Shown here: piece after piece, positions 1 through 5,786 of the stretch
Numbering within the stretch: position 1 is the first letter of the stretch
Layout: every line of letters begins with the position of its first letter
Assembly (NCBI GenBank): GCA_902782875.1
Contig: CACZPE010000270.1
Span: 1 to 6,076 of the forward strand
Source: an uncultured Ruminococcus sp.
Lineage (GTDB): Bacteria > Bacillota_A > Clostridia > Oscillospirales > Ruminococcaceae
Length of the DNA stretch: 6,076 nucleotides
Direction of reading: 5' to 3'
Position numbers and translations under genes: made by a program
Notes under the pieces: model-generated
Databases searched by the model: none
What the model saw: only the letters and a program-made list of their open reading frames with translations
Told to the model about the DNA's origin: nothing

Positions 1-767
1 ACGATACGGAGGATAATATAGTAAAGAGCCTGAATGAGTTTCAGCCCGCTATGCTGAGCGGATATCCTTCAAATCTTGCTCTGCTTGCGGATATAGACAG
101 GCTGGATATACATCCCGATGTGGTCATCACAGGCGGAGAGCTGCTGACAGATGAGATACGAAAGAAGCTTACGGATAAATTCGGGTGCTATGTTCAGACC
201 CACTATTCCTGTACGGAGGGCGGAGAGATCGCCTGTGAATGTGCGGAGCATCATCTTCATATCAATGAGGACTGGGTCATAGTTGAACCTGTGGATAAGG
301 ACAACAGACCTGTAGGATACGGCGAGCAGTCAGACAAGGTGCTGATAACCAATCTCTCGAACCGCATCATGCCGTTTATCCGTTACGAGCTTACAGACCG
401 CATAATAGTTCACGATGAGAAATGCAGCTGCGGCAGGAGTACTCACTGGCTGGAGATAGAGGGCAGAACTGATGATATCCTGAGTGTCAAGGGCGTAAAT
501 ATAGCACCTATGTCGCTTTACAAGGTACTTGAGGAGGTAAGCTCGATACGCAGGTTTCAGCTTGTGCAGAGAGCAGATGACAGAATGGAGCTGAGAATAG
601 TATCGGATGATCCCGATGCGGCTTTTGAGCAGGCAAGGCACGATCTGACCGTATTCTTTGAGAGCAGGGGCATAGAGGGCACAGAGATATATCTTTCCTC
701 GGAGAAGCCGCAGGCACACAGGGTAAGCGGAAAGTTCAAGCATATATACAAGGATTTTTCACAGTAA
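1..767 (+). CDS. PaaK-like adenylate-forming enzyme (phenylacetate-CoA ligase family), C-terminal part
   Basis: The reading frame is open from the left edge (first full codon at 3) to a TAA stop at 765-767, giving 254 residues; the N-terminal half lies outside the window. It resembles the PaaK/CapK branch of the ANL superfamily, which activates a carboxylic acid as an acyl-AMP and usually passes it to CoA. In fragment numbering, YSCTEGG (68-74) matches the family's aromatic-x-x-TE motif, RYELTDR (127-133) covers the adenylate-binding arginine/aspartate region, CSCGR (141-145) is a CxCGR motif common in PaaK relatives, and GRTDDIL followed by VKGVN (154-166) is the hinge into the C-terminal domain. 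The domain ends with SGKFK (242-246), where the catalytic lysine is expected. A Cys-rich ACEC segment follows the TE motif, as in many PaaK-like proteins. The substrate cannot be read from this part, so no gene symbol is given. The true start and promoter are not visible. An internal ATG at 51 is not the start, because conserved sequence continues upstream of it. It converges on gatB. Confidence 0.85.
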   Translation, partial: DTEDNIVKSLNEFQPAMLSGYPSNLALLADIDRLDIHPDVVITGGELLTDEIRKKLTDKFGCYVQTHYSCTEGGEIACECAEHHLHINEDWVIVEPVDKDNRPVGYGEQSDKVLITNLSNRIMPFIRYELTDRIIVHDEKCSCGRSTHWLEIEGRTDDILSVKGVNIAPMSLYKVLEEVSSIRRFQLVQRADDRMELRIVSDDPDAAFEQARHDLTVFFESRGIEGTEIYLSSEKPQAHRVSGKFKHIYKDFSQ

Positions 768-772
768 CATAA

Positions 773-804
773 ATCCCCATCCGATAACGGATGGGGATAT
801 TTTT
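773..804. terminator. Intrinsic terminator between convergent genes
   Basis: A perfect 11-bp stem (773-783 with 788-798) closes on an ATAA loop and is GC-rich in the middle (CCCCATCCG). On the plus strand it is followed by ATTTTTG, a short U-tract, so it fits a terminator for the PaaK-like gene, whose stop codon is 5 bases before the stem. Read from the other strand it also lies downstream of the gatB stop (832-834), but the U-tract there is weak and broken. It may block gat transcription less efficiently, or only protect the mRNA 3' end. Confidence 0.85.
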
Positions 805-831
805 GCAGATACGCACTGTATCCTGTTATTA

Positions 832-2283
832 TCAGAGTGATTTCAGCTTCTTTTCAAGCTCTTCCTTTATAACCTTGGGAGTTGCAGCGCCTCTGAGTTC
901 CTTGCTGCACTGGCCCATGAGGAAGCCGAATACCTTTACATCACCGCTCTTGTACTGGTTTACAGCCTTTTCATTGTTTGCGATGACCTGATCGATGACT
1001 TCAAGCACTCTGCCTGTATCGCTTACGATGAGCATACCTCTGGTCTTTGCGATATTTTCGGGATCTCCGCCGTTTTCAGCCATCTCGCGGAATATCTCCT
1101 TGGCATCGTTCTTGGTGACCTTTTCGGTATCTGACATCTCAACGAGCTTTGCAACCTCTGATGCGGTGAAAGCAGGCTTGTCGATATCGATCTCGCCGAG
1201 ATTGATACGGCGCATGATCTCGCCGTTTATGAAGTTTACAAGGGACTTGGGGTTGTTGTAGTGTGTGAGGCATTCCTCAAAGAGATCGGAGATCTTCTTG
1301 GTATTTACAATGACCTTTGCTTCCTTTTCGGGAATACCGAAGCCGATGTATTTTGCAAGTCTCTCCTTGGGCATTTCGGGAAGCTCGGCCCTGATCCTTT
1401 CAAGATCCTCATCACGCAGATTTACCTGCTTGATATCGGGATCGGGGAAGTACTTGTAGTCGTGAGCGTCTTCCTTTGAACGCATGGCCTTTGTCTCGCC
1501 CTTGTTCGCATCGAAACGCCTTGTCTCCTGTACTACTTCTCCGCCTCTGTCAAGTATCATAGCCTGGCGCTTTATCTCGTACTCTATTGTGCGGTATATG
1601 GACTTGAGAGAGTTTACGTTCTTGATCTCGGCTCTTGTGCCGAACTCGGTAGCATCCTTTCTCATAAGGGATACGTTTACGTCCGCACGGATAGAGCCTT
1701 CCTCCATCTTACAGTCAGATACGCCTGCGTACTGGAGAAGGAGGGCTATTGTCTCAACGAGAGTCCTTGCCTCCTCGGGGGAGCGCATATCGGGCTCTGT
1801 AACTATCTCAACAAGGGGTACTCCGCAGCGGTTGTAGTCGCAGAGAGATACGCCGTTGAGATCGTCATGTATGAGCTTGCCGGCATCTTCTTCAAGATGG
1901 ATATGGTTTATACGGATGGTCTTGCTCTTCTTCTCGCCGTTCTCCTCGTACTCGATGGGTACTGCGCCTGCAAGGCATATGGGGAGATTGAGCTCGGATA
2001 TCTGGTATGCCTTGGGAAGGTCGGGATAGAAGTAGTTCTTTCTGTCCCATACGGAGAATTTGTTTATCTCACAGCCGAGAGCGTATCCTGCCTTTATGGC
2101 GAATTCAACAGCACGCTGGTTTATTATGGGCAGTGTGCCGGGCATACCGGAGCATACAGGGCAGCAGCGGGTGTTTCTTTCACCGCCGAATTCGGCAGAG
2201 CAGGTGCAGAAGACCTTGGAATTGGTCAGCAGCTCTGAATGTATTTCAAGACCGATAACGGGTATATAATCTGATACAGCCAT
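832..2283 (-). CDS. gatB: Aspartyl/glutamyl-tRNA(Asn/Gln) amidotransferase subunit B
   Basis: GatB is the kinase and tRNA-binding subunit of GatCAB. With ATP it activates the side-chain carboxylate of mischarged Glu-tRNA(Gln) or Asp-tRNA(Asn), and ammonia delivered from GatA converts it to the amide. The protein has 483 residues, the usual full length. The N-terminal cradle domain begins with IGLEIHSEL (E13 and H15 match the metal-binding positions of the family), then a zinc-type set CxC (26, 28) and CPVC (41, 44). The signature DRKNYFYPDLPKAYQIS runs from 80 to 96. LEEDAGK, YNRCGVPLVEIVTEPD and the GVSDCKMEEGSIRADVN stretch follow, with YKYFPDPDI at the end of the cradle. The last roughly 150 residues are the helical and YqeY-like tail that contacts the tRNA. 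The ATG start is fixed by AAGGAGG seven bases upstream. It is the last gene of gatC-gatA-gatB, 12 bases after gatA. No frameshift or missing key residue is seen. Confidence 0.98.
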   Translation of the reverse strand: MAVSDYIPVIGLEIHSELLTNSKVFCTCSAEFGGERNTRCCPVCSGMPGTLPIINQRAVEFAIKAGYALGCEINKFSVWDRKNYFYPDLPKAYQISELNLPICLAGAVPIEYEENGEKKSKTIRINHIHLEEDAGKLIHDDLNGVSLCDYNRCGVPLVEIVTEPDMRSPEEARTLVETIALLLQYAGVSDCKMEEGSIRADVNVSLMRKDATEFGTRAEIKNVNSLKSIYRTIEYEIKRQAMILDRGGEVVQETRRFDANKGETKAMRSKEDAHDYKYFPDPDIKQVNLRDEDLERIRAELPEMPKERLAKYIGFGIPEKEAKVIVNTKKISDLFEECLTHYNNPKSLVNFINGEIMRRINLGEIDIDKPAFTASEVAKLVEMSDTEKVTKNDAKEIFREMAENGGDPENIAKTRGMLIVSDTGRVLEVIDQVIANNEKAVNQYKSGDVKVFGFLMGQCSKELRGAATPKVIKEELEKKLKSL

Positions 2284-2290
2284 TGTGTAA

Positions 2291-2297
2291 CCTCCTT
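2291..2297 (-). promoter_or_regulatory. Ribosome binding site of gatB overlapping the gatA stop
   Basis: On the minus strand the site reads AAGGAGG, seven bases before the gatB ATG. Its two leading A bases belong to the TAA stop codon of gatA (2296-2298), so a ribosome finishing gatA stops directly on the next initiation site. This favours translational coupling of the two subunits. Confidence 0.9.
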
Positions 2298-3741
2298 AAA
2301 GTGACGCACCGATGCGTGTGAACTGCTTTTCAAATGCGTCTGCCGCTCCGATTATGGTCGTTTCATCCCACATCTTGCCGACTATGGACATACCTATGGG
2401 CATGCCGTTTCCGTCATAGCCGCAGGTGGTCGAGAGCGCAGGCAGGGAGGCGATATTGACAGTAACTGTGCAGAAATCAGCCAGATACATCTTCTTGGGA
2501 TCGCTTATGTTCTCGTTTATGCCGTATGCAACGCTGGGAGCGGTGGGTGTGATGATAAGATCGCATTTGCCGAATATATCCGCATATTCCTCTCTTATCT
2601 TCTGCTTGAGGCCCATAGCCTTGCCGTAGTATGCATCATAGTAGCCCGAGGAAAGAGCATAGTTGCCGAGGAGTATTCTTCTCTTTACCTCGTCGCCGAA
2701 GCCTTCGCTTCTGGATGCGATGATAAGATCGTTGTAGCTGCCTGCAACATCCGCTCTGTGGCCGTACTTTATGCCGTCATAGCGGGAAAGGTTGGAGGAT
2801 GCCTCAGCAGAAGCGATGAGGTAGTATGCAGCGATGGCATACTTGAGGGAAGGCATCGAAGCTTCGATTATCTCAGCACCCATAGCCTTGTAGGTATCAA
2901 CAGCCGCAAGAACGGACTTTCTTACCTCATCATCAACGCCCTCCGCGAAGAATTCTGATACAACAGCGATCTTAACGCCCTTCATGCTCATGCCTATCTT
3001 TGAGGTATAGTCATCAACAGGCAGTCTGGAGGATGTGCCGTCGTGGAAATCATAGCCGGATATAGCATTGAGTATGATTCCGCAGTCCTCAGCGCTTCTT
3101 GCCACAGGGCCTATCTGGTCGAGGGAGCTTGCGAATGCTACAAGACCGTAGCGGGATACTCTGCCGTAGGTGGGCTTGATGCCTGTAACACCGCAGAAAG
3201 CAGCAGGCTGTCTTATGGAACCGCCCGTATCAGAGCCGAGAGATGCGGCGCAGAGATCAGCGCCGACTGCAGCAGCCGATCCGCCCGAGGAACCGCCGGG
3301 TACACGGGTCAGGTCATAGGGGTTCTTTGTCTTTGCAAATGCAGAGGTCTGTGTGGAGCCGCCCATGGCAAATTCATCCATGGATGTCTTGCCGAGCATA
3401 ACTATGCCTTCATTCTCAAGCTTGTCCATAACAGTTGCGTTATAGGGAGGAATGAAGTTTTCGAGCATTCTTGATGCGCAGGTGGTCTTTATGCCCTCTG
3501 TGCAAATATTATCCTTTATGGCAAGGGGGATACCGCAAAGGGGAGTGCTCTCGCCTGCGTTTATCTTCTCCTGTGCCTTGTCAGCTGCTGACAGAGCGGT
3601 CTCGGGAGTTACTGTGATATAGCTCTCTACCTTACTGTCGATTTTCTCTATCCTGTCAAGATAAGCTTGTGTAAGCTCTCTTGCTGATATTTCCTTCTTG
3701 TCGAGCTTTTCTCTGAGGCTCTTTACTGTAAGTTCAACCAT
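2296..3741 (-). CDS. gatA: Aspartyl/glutamyl-tRNA(Asn/Gln) amidotransferase subunit A
   Basis: GatA is the glutaminase subunit of GatCAB. It hydrolyses glutamine (or asparagine) and sends the ammonia through a channel to GatB. It is an amidase-signature enzyme. Counting from the ATG at 3741 (481 residues), the triad is visible: K76 in AIKDN, the cis-serine S151 in GGSSGGS, and the nucleophile S175 in DTGGSIRQP. The family block FCGVTGIKPTYGRVSRYGLVAFASSLDQIGP follows at 182-212 and the C-terminal MPIGMSIVG stretch is intact. The open frame extends to a GTG at 3747, but that codon lies only two bases after the AAAGGAG site, whereas the ATG at 3741 has eight bases of spacing and yields the usual MVELTV-type start. 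It sits 13 bases after gatC and 12 before gatB in one operon. Function is near certain; the choice of start is strong but not proven. Confidence 0.98.
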   Translation of the reverse strand: MVELTVKSLREKLDKKEISARELTQAYLDRIEKIDSKVESYITVTPETALSAADKAQEKINAGESTPLCGIPLAIKDNICTEGIKTTCASRMLENFIPPYNATVMDKLENEGIVMLGKTSMDEFAMGGSTQTSAFAKTKNPYDLTRVPGGSSGGSAAAVGADLCAASLGSDTGGSIRQPAAFCGVTGIKPTYGRVSRYGLVAFASSLDQIGPVARSAEDCGIILNAISGYDFHDGTSSRLPVDDYTSKIGMSMKGVKIAVVSEFFAEGVDDEVRKSVLAAVDTYKAMGAEIIEASMPSLKYAIAAYYLIASAEASSNLSRYDGIKYGHRADVAGSYNDLIIASRSEGFGDEVKRRILLGNYALSSGYYDAYYGKAMGLKQKIREEYADIFGKCDLIITPTAPSVAYGINENISDPKKMYLADFCTVTVNIASLPALSTTCGYDGNGMPIGMSIVGKMWDETTIIGAADAFEKQFTRIGASL

Positions 3742-3749
3742 CTTCACAA

Positions 3750-3756
3750 CTCCTTT
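3750..3756 (-). promoter_or_regulatory. Ribosome binding site of gatA, deciding the start
   Basis: The minus strand reads AAAGGAG here, with eight bases to the ATG at 3739-3741 and only two to the upstream in-frame GTG at 3745-3747. This spacing supports the ATG. The TAA stop of gatC (3755-3757) overlaps the A-rich start of the site, the same arrangement as at the gatA-gatB junction. Confidence 0.88.
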
Positions 3757-4033
3757 ATTCTACTACCTTGGGAACTACAAAGCAGTTTTCCTGATTTACT
3801 GCGTTCTGCAGGAGCTTTTCCGTTGCGAGGGAGGGCATAGCCTCATCAGCGCGCAGATCCTCAAGATAGACGTTGTGATTGTCCTTGTAGGGGTCATAGG
3901 TTATGTCGATATCCTTTATGGTATCCATTATCTCGATTATGCTTGTCATATCCTTTACGGCCTGTTCGAGCTCCTCATCGGTGAATTCGAGCTTTGCGAG
4001 CTTGGCCAGATATTTTACCATATCAAGCTCCAT
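3755..4033 (-). CDS. gatC: Aspartyl/glutamyl-tRNA(Asn/Gln) amidotransferase subunit C
   Basis: GatC is the small subunit that wraps around the GatA-GatB interface and stabilises the amidotransferase. From the ATG at 4033 the product has 92 residues, close to the family's usual size of about 95. The N-terminal helical part MVKYLAKLAKLEFTDEEL is the typical GatC signature (the ...LAxLxLtxEE pattern), followed by a helix ending in IIEIMDTIKDIDI and an acidic, extended C-terminal part (LRADEAM) that threads across GatA. An in-frame GTG at 4040-4042 would add three residues, but it lies inside the ribosome binding site itself, so it is rejected. It is the first gene of the gat operon, with a sigma-A promoter about 40 bases upstream. 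Confidence 0.96.
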   Translation of the reverse strand: MELDMVKYLAKLAKLEFTDEELEQAVKDMTSIIEIMDTIKDIDITYDPYKDNHNVYLEDLRADEAMPSLATEKLLQNAVNQENCFVVPKVVE

Positions 4034-4041
4034 AAAAGTCA

Positions 4042-4048
4042 CTCCTTT
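4042..4048 (-). promoter_or_regulatory. Ribosome binding site of gatC, deciding the start
   Basis: The minus strand reads AAAGGAG with eight bases to the ATG at 4031-4033. The alternative GTG start shares its first base with the last G of this site and so cannot be used with it. Confidence 0.88.
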
Positions 4049-4073
4049 GTATAATATTAGAACAACAGCATTT

Positions 4074-4102
4074 ATTATAGCATATATTCGGGATTTTGTC
4101 TA
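4074..4102 (-). promoter_or_regulatory. Sigma-A promoter of gatCAB
   Basis: On the minus strand a -35 box TAGACA (4097-4102, one mismatch to TTGACA) is followed by exactly 17 bases and a perfect -10 box TATAAT (4074-4079), preceded by a TGC extended -10 element. Transcription should start near 4067, giving a leader of about 34 bases. The leader is too short for a T-box or other riboswitch, so no leader control is apparent. Confidence 0.88.
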
Positions 4103-4263
4103 CTGTTTTGTGTTAACTTGTGAGAAAAAAGTTTTGGCATCATGCTGTACCAATCGTTTTGAATATGATATACGCATATACATATAGAAATATTGCCCTT
4201 GGGCGTGTTAAAGTGCTCAGGGGCATTGAGTTTATAGTGCGTTATAAAGCTGAAAAAAACATC

Positions 4264-4665
4264 CTACATCTTAACTTTCTCAAATACAGTCTGAATATCT
4301 TCCTTTGCTCCTTCAAATCTGGGCCAGGCATCTATTCCGTCATTCCTTTTTCTCGGGATAATGTGAATATGGAAATGGGGTACCGACTGCCCGGCACTTT
4401 CATCACTGGCATTAAGCAGATTAACGCCTTCGTATCCGCAATGTTCCGTCAAATGATTCGATACAGTTTTAACTGTCTTCATGACAGCACATATCGTATC
4501 TTCATCGCAATCCAAAACATTTTTGAAATGATTCTTCGGAACGATCAGAATGTGGCCGTCCACATCTTTTGCAATATCCATAAACGCAAGTGTAAGCTTA
4601 TCTTCGTATACTTTCATACAGGGAATCTCCCCCGATGCGATCTTGCAGAAAATACATTCATCCAT
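4264..4665 (-). CDS. HIT family protein (HINT-like nucleotide hydrolase)
   Basis: This 133-residue protein has the full histidine-triad motif QSVPHFHIHIIPR, with H97, H99 and H101; by family knowledge the middle histidine is the nucleophile. HIT proteins of the HINT type cleave nucleoside phosphoramidates and aminoacyl-adenylates and bind purine nucleotides through a dimeric fold in the cytoplasm. The N-terminus MDECIFCKIASGEIP is typical of bacterial HIT proteins, and C4 and C7 with nearby histidines (H46 is a candidate) probably form the zinc site seen in Bacillus-type homologues. N85 and the S90-S94 region match the nucleotide-binding positions. The C-terminal tail IDAWPRFEGAKEDIQTVFEKVKM is somewhat specific to its subgroup. 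The start is the ATG at 4665, eight bases after AAAGGGG, with a perfect-consensus promoter just upstream. It points toward gatC, 230 bases away, without a convincing terminator. The physiological substrate is unknown. Confidence 0.95.
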   Translation of the reverse strand: MDECIFCKIASGEIPCMKVYEDKLTLAFMDIAKDVDGHILIVPKNHFKNVLDCDEDTICAVMKTVKTVSNHLTEHCGYEGVNLLNASDESAGQSVPHFHIHIIPRKRNDGIDAWPRFEGAKEDIQTVFEKVKM

Positions 4666-4706
4666 ATTAATAACCCCTTTGCATACTTCGGTTTACATTA
4701 ATACCA

Positions 4707-4735
4707 ATTATAGCACAACACTCTTATACTGTCAA
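4707..4735 (-). promoter_or_regulatory. Perfect-consensus sigma-A promoter of the HIT gene
   Basis: The minus strand reads TTGACA (4730-4735), 17 bases, then TATAAT (4707-4712), with a TGC extended -10 element. Transcription should begin near 4700, about 35 bases before the ATG. All twelve core bases match consensus, so strong constitutive expression is expected unless a repressor acts. Confidence 0.92.
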
Positions 4736-4811
4736 TAATACGCCATAGCGCTTCTGACCTGGATCACTACTCTTTAATCAGCCCTTCGGGCCTTTGAATA
4801 TTAAAATATTA

Positions 4812-4837
4812 TTAGAACGATTAGAATACAGTTAGAA
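4812..4837 (+). repeat. Three direct TTAGAA repeats upstream of the CPBP promoter
   Basis: TTAGAA occurs at 4812-4817, 4821-4826 and 4832-4837, with start-to-start distances of 9 and 11 bases, so all lie roughly on one helix face. The last copy ends 14 bases before the -35 box of the CPBP gene. The location fits an activator or regulator binding array, or an A-tract UP-like element. The stretch is AT-rich, so chance is possible. Confidence 0.4.
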
Positions 4838-4851
4838 AACAGGCCGTTTTG

Positions 4852-4880
4852 TTGACACAGGCAGGGGTATGTTATATAAT
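4852..4880 (+). promoter_or_regulatory. Perfect-consensus sigma-A promoter of the CPBP gene
   Basis: TTGACA at 4852-4857, a 17-base spacer and TATAAT at 4875-4880 match consensus at every core base. Transcription should start near 4887, leaving a leader of about 29 bases with a GGGGG-type ribosome binding site (4906-4910) five bases before the ATG at 4916. The promoter is divergent from that of the HIT gene, with 116 bases between the two -35 boxes. Confidence 0.92.
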
Positions 4881-4897
4881 ATATCCTGATATTATAT
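4874..4897. promoter_or_regulatory. 9-bp dyad over the -10 box and start site (possible operator)
   Basis: ATATAATAT (4874-4882) and ATATTATAT (4889-4897) are perfect inverted copies separated by six bases. The left arm contains the whole -10 box and the spacer holds the predicted start site, the classic place for a repressor operator. All arm bases are A or T, so the structure could also arise by chance in a promoter. Confidence 0.4.
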
Positions 4898-4915
4898 GGT
4901 ATATAGGGGGATTTT

Positions 4916-5653
4916 ATGAAAAAGGGGTTTATTTCTCTGTGGGTGGTCTTTGTACTGCTGATACTCGCAAAGCTTTCCGGCAGCAGCAATCTGCCGGGAC
5001 TCATCGCACTGATATGGTCGGGAGCGCTGTCGGTCTTTCTGATTATAAAAAACGGGCTTCCGTCAAAGAAGGGGATAATTGTATCTGCTGTGCTCACAGC
5101 GCTTGTGTTCCTTTCGGGACTTACAAGGGATCTCAGCAACGGTACGGTGATATTCACAGTGCTGACGCTGCTTTCGTCTCTTGCGGTCATATCTGTGGGT
5201 GAGAAGACAGAGGGAGTAAAGCTCATACGCTCCGCTGACGCAAAGAGCATACTGATATCCGTGCTTATCGGAACGGCTGTGGCAGTGCCTCTCATTATTA
5301 TAAACACGCTGCTCAATACAGAAGGTACTATGGCTCCGGATATCAGCCTGATGAAGATATTCTGGGCAGTAAAGCCGGGCATATCGGAGGATATGGCTAT
5401 GCGAGCGGTGTTCATGGCATTCTGCGTGTATCTGACAAAGAATAATATGACAAAGGCTCAGACCATCACAATGTATATAATGATGTCACTGCCTCACGGG
5501 CTTATGCACGATATGAATATCTTCTCCTGCGTTTTGGCAAGTATCATATTCGGCCTGCCGTTCTCATTGCTTCAGAGAAAGCGTGATATCACATCGGCCA
5601 TGACCGCGCATTTCCTGGTGGATGCGGTAAGATTTATCATATTCGGCGGATAA
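4916..5653 (+). CDS. CPBP family intramembrane glutamic protease-like protein
   Basis: The product has 245 residues with a short basic N-terminus (MKKG) and about eight hydrophobic segments (roughly 6-22, 27-46, 52-69, 77-95, 110-133, 160-175, 182-197, 201-219 and 227-243; the boundaries are estimates). The C-terminal half carries the CPBP/Rce1 (PF02517-type) motifs: SEDMAMR with E158 and R163 (motif 1, EExxxR), SLPHGLMH with H194 (motif 2, FxxxH, the Phe replaced by Met), and AHFLVD with H232 (motif 3, HxxxN/B, here HxxxD). The catalytic Glu and both His are present, so an active membrane-embedded protease is plausible, though the second Glu of motif 1 is Asp. Family members process prenylated proteins in eukaryotes; in bacteria they are tied to peptide processing, bacteriocin self-immunity or signalling. 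No bacteriocin gene is visible nearby, so the substrate is unknown. It has its own strong promoter and no neighbouring partner on the same transcript. Confidence 0.85.
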   Translation: MKKGFISLWVVFVLLILAKLSGSSNLPGLIALIWSGALSVFLIIKNGLPSKKGIIVSAVLTALVFLSGLTRDLSNGTVIFTVLTLLSSLAVISVGEKTEGVKLIRSADAKSILISVLIGTAVAVPLIIINTLLNTEGTMAPDISLMKIFWAVKPGISEDMAMRAVFMAFCVYLTKNNMTKAQTITMYIMMSLPHGLMHDMNIFSCVLASIIFGLPFSLLQRKRDITSAMTAHFLVDAVRFIIFGG

Positions 5654-5707
5654 GGCTGCGGACTTTCTCATACAAAAATGCTAACAGGCATACATTAGGT
5701 ATCGGTC

Positions 5708-5736
5708 TTGACATATCGAAAAAAATCGGGTATTAT
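5708..5736 (+). promoter_or_regulatory. Sigma-A promoter of the DUF4178 gene
   Basis: TTGACA (5708-5713) is followed by 17 bases and TATTAT (5731-5736, one mismatch to TATAAT). The start site should be near 5743, giving a leader of about 44 bases. The box lies 54 bases after the CPBP stop codon. No clear terminator separates the two genes, so some read-through from the CPBP gene is possible. Confidence 0.85.
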
Positions 5737-5751
5737 ATTAGGGGAACCTTT

Positions 5752-5761
5752 ATAGTACTAT
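5752..5761. repeat. Palindrome in the DUF4178 leader
   Basis: ATAGTACTAT is a perfect 10-bp palindrome about 10 bases after the predicted transcription start. It is flanked by CCTTT and AAAGG (5748-5752 and 5768-5772), which could pair as an outer short stem. It might be an operator or a weak leader hairpin, but the length is small. Confidence 0.3.
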
Positions 5762-5786
5762 GCACGGAAAGGGGACAACAGTATAA

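Noticed and set aside
330..743. Minus-strand open frame of 137 codons opposite the PaaK-like gene
   Set aside because: It is a shadow of the conserved plus-strand frame, with unnatural composition (rich in Tyr, Cys, Leu) and no recognisable motif.
995..3474. Several plus-strand open frames opposite gatB and gatA (up to 143 codons)
   Set aside because: They are antisense to highly conserved genes, are Ser- or Cys-rich, and lack convincing start signals.
4216..4248. Inverted repeats downstream of the HIT stop (CTCA/TGAG and TTTATA/TATAAA)
   Set aside because: The arms of 4 and 6 bp, the latter all A/T, are too weak for an intrinsic terminator, and no U-tract follows.
4034..4263. Possible T-box or other riboswitch before gatCAB
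   Set aside because: The predicted leader from the gatC promoter is only about 34 bases, and no T-box sequence or specifier-loop structure was seen in the gap.
4120..4701. Plus-strand open frame of 193 codons over the HIT gene
   Set aside because: It covers the HIT gene in antisense, and the minus-strand product has the complete histidine triad, a promoter and a ribosome binding site.
4781..4791. Short hairpin GCCC-TTC-GGGC as a possible terminator or RNA element
   Set aside because: There are only four base pairs and a 3-base loop, no U-tract, and no gene ending there on either strand.
4801..5415. Minus-strand open frame of 204 codons opposite the CPBP gene
   Set aside because: The plus strand has a perfect promoter and family motifs; the minus frame is Ser/Ile-rich and resembles no family I know.
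5654..5700. Terminator after the CPBP gene (ATGC...GCAT near 5679)
   Set aside because: The stem has only four pairs and no U-tract follows.
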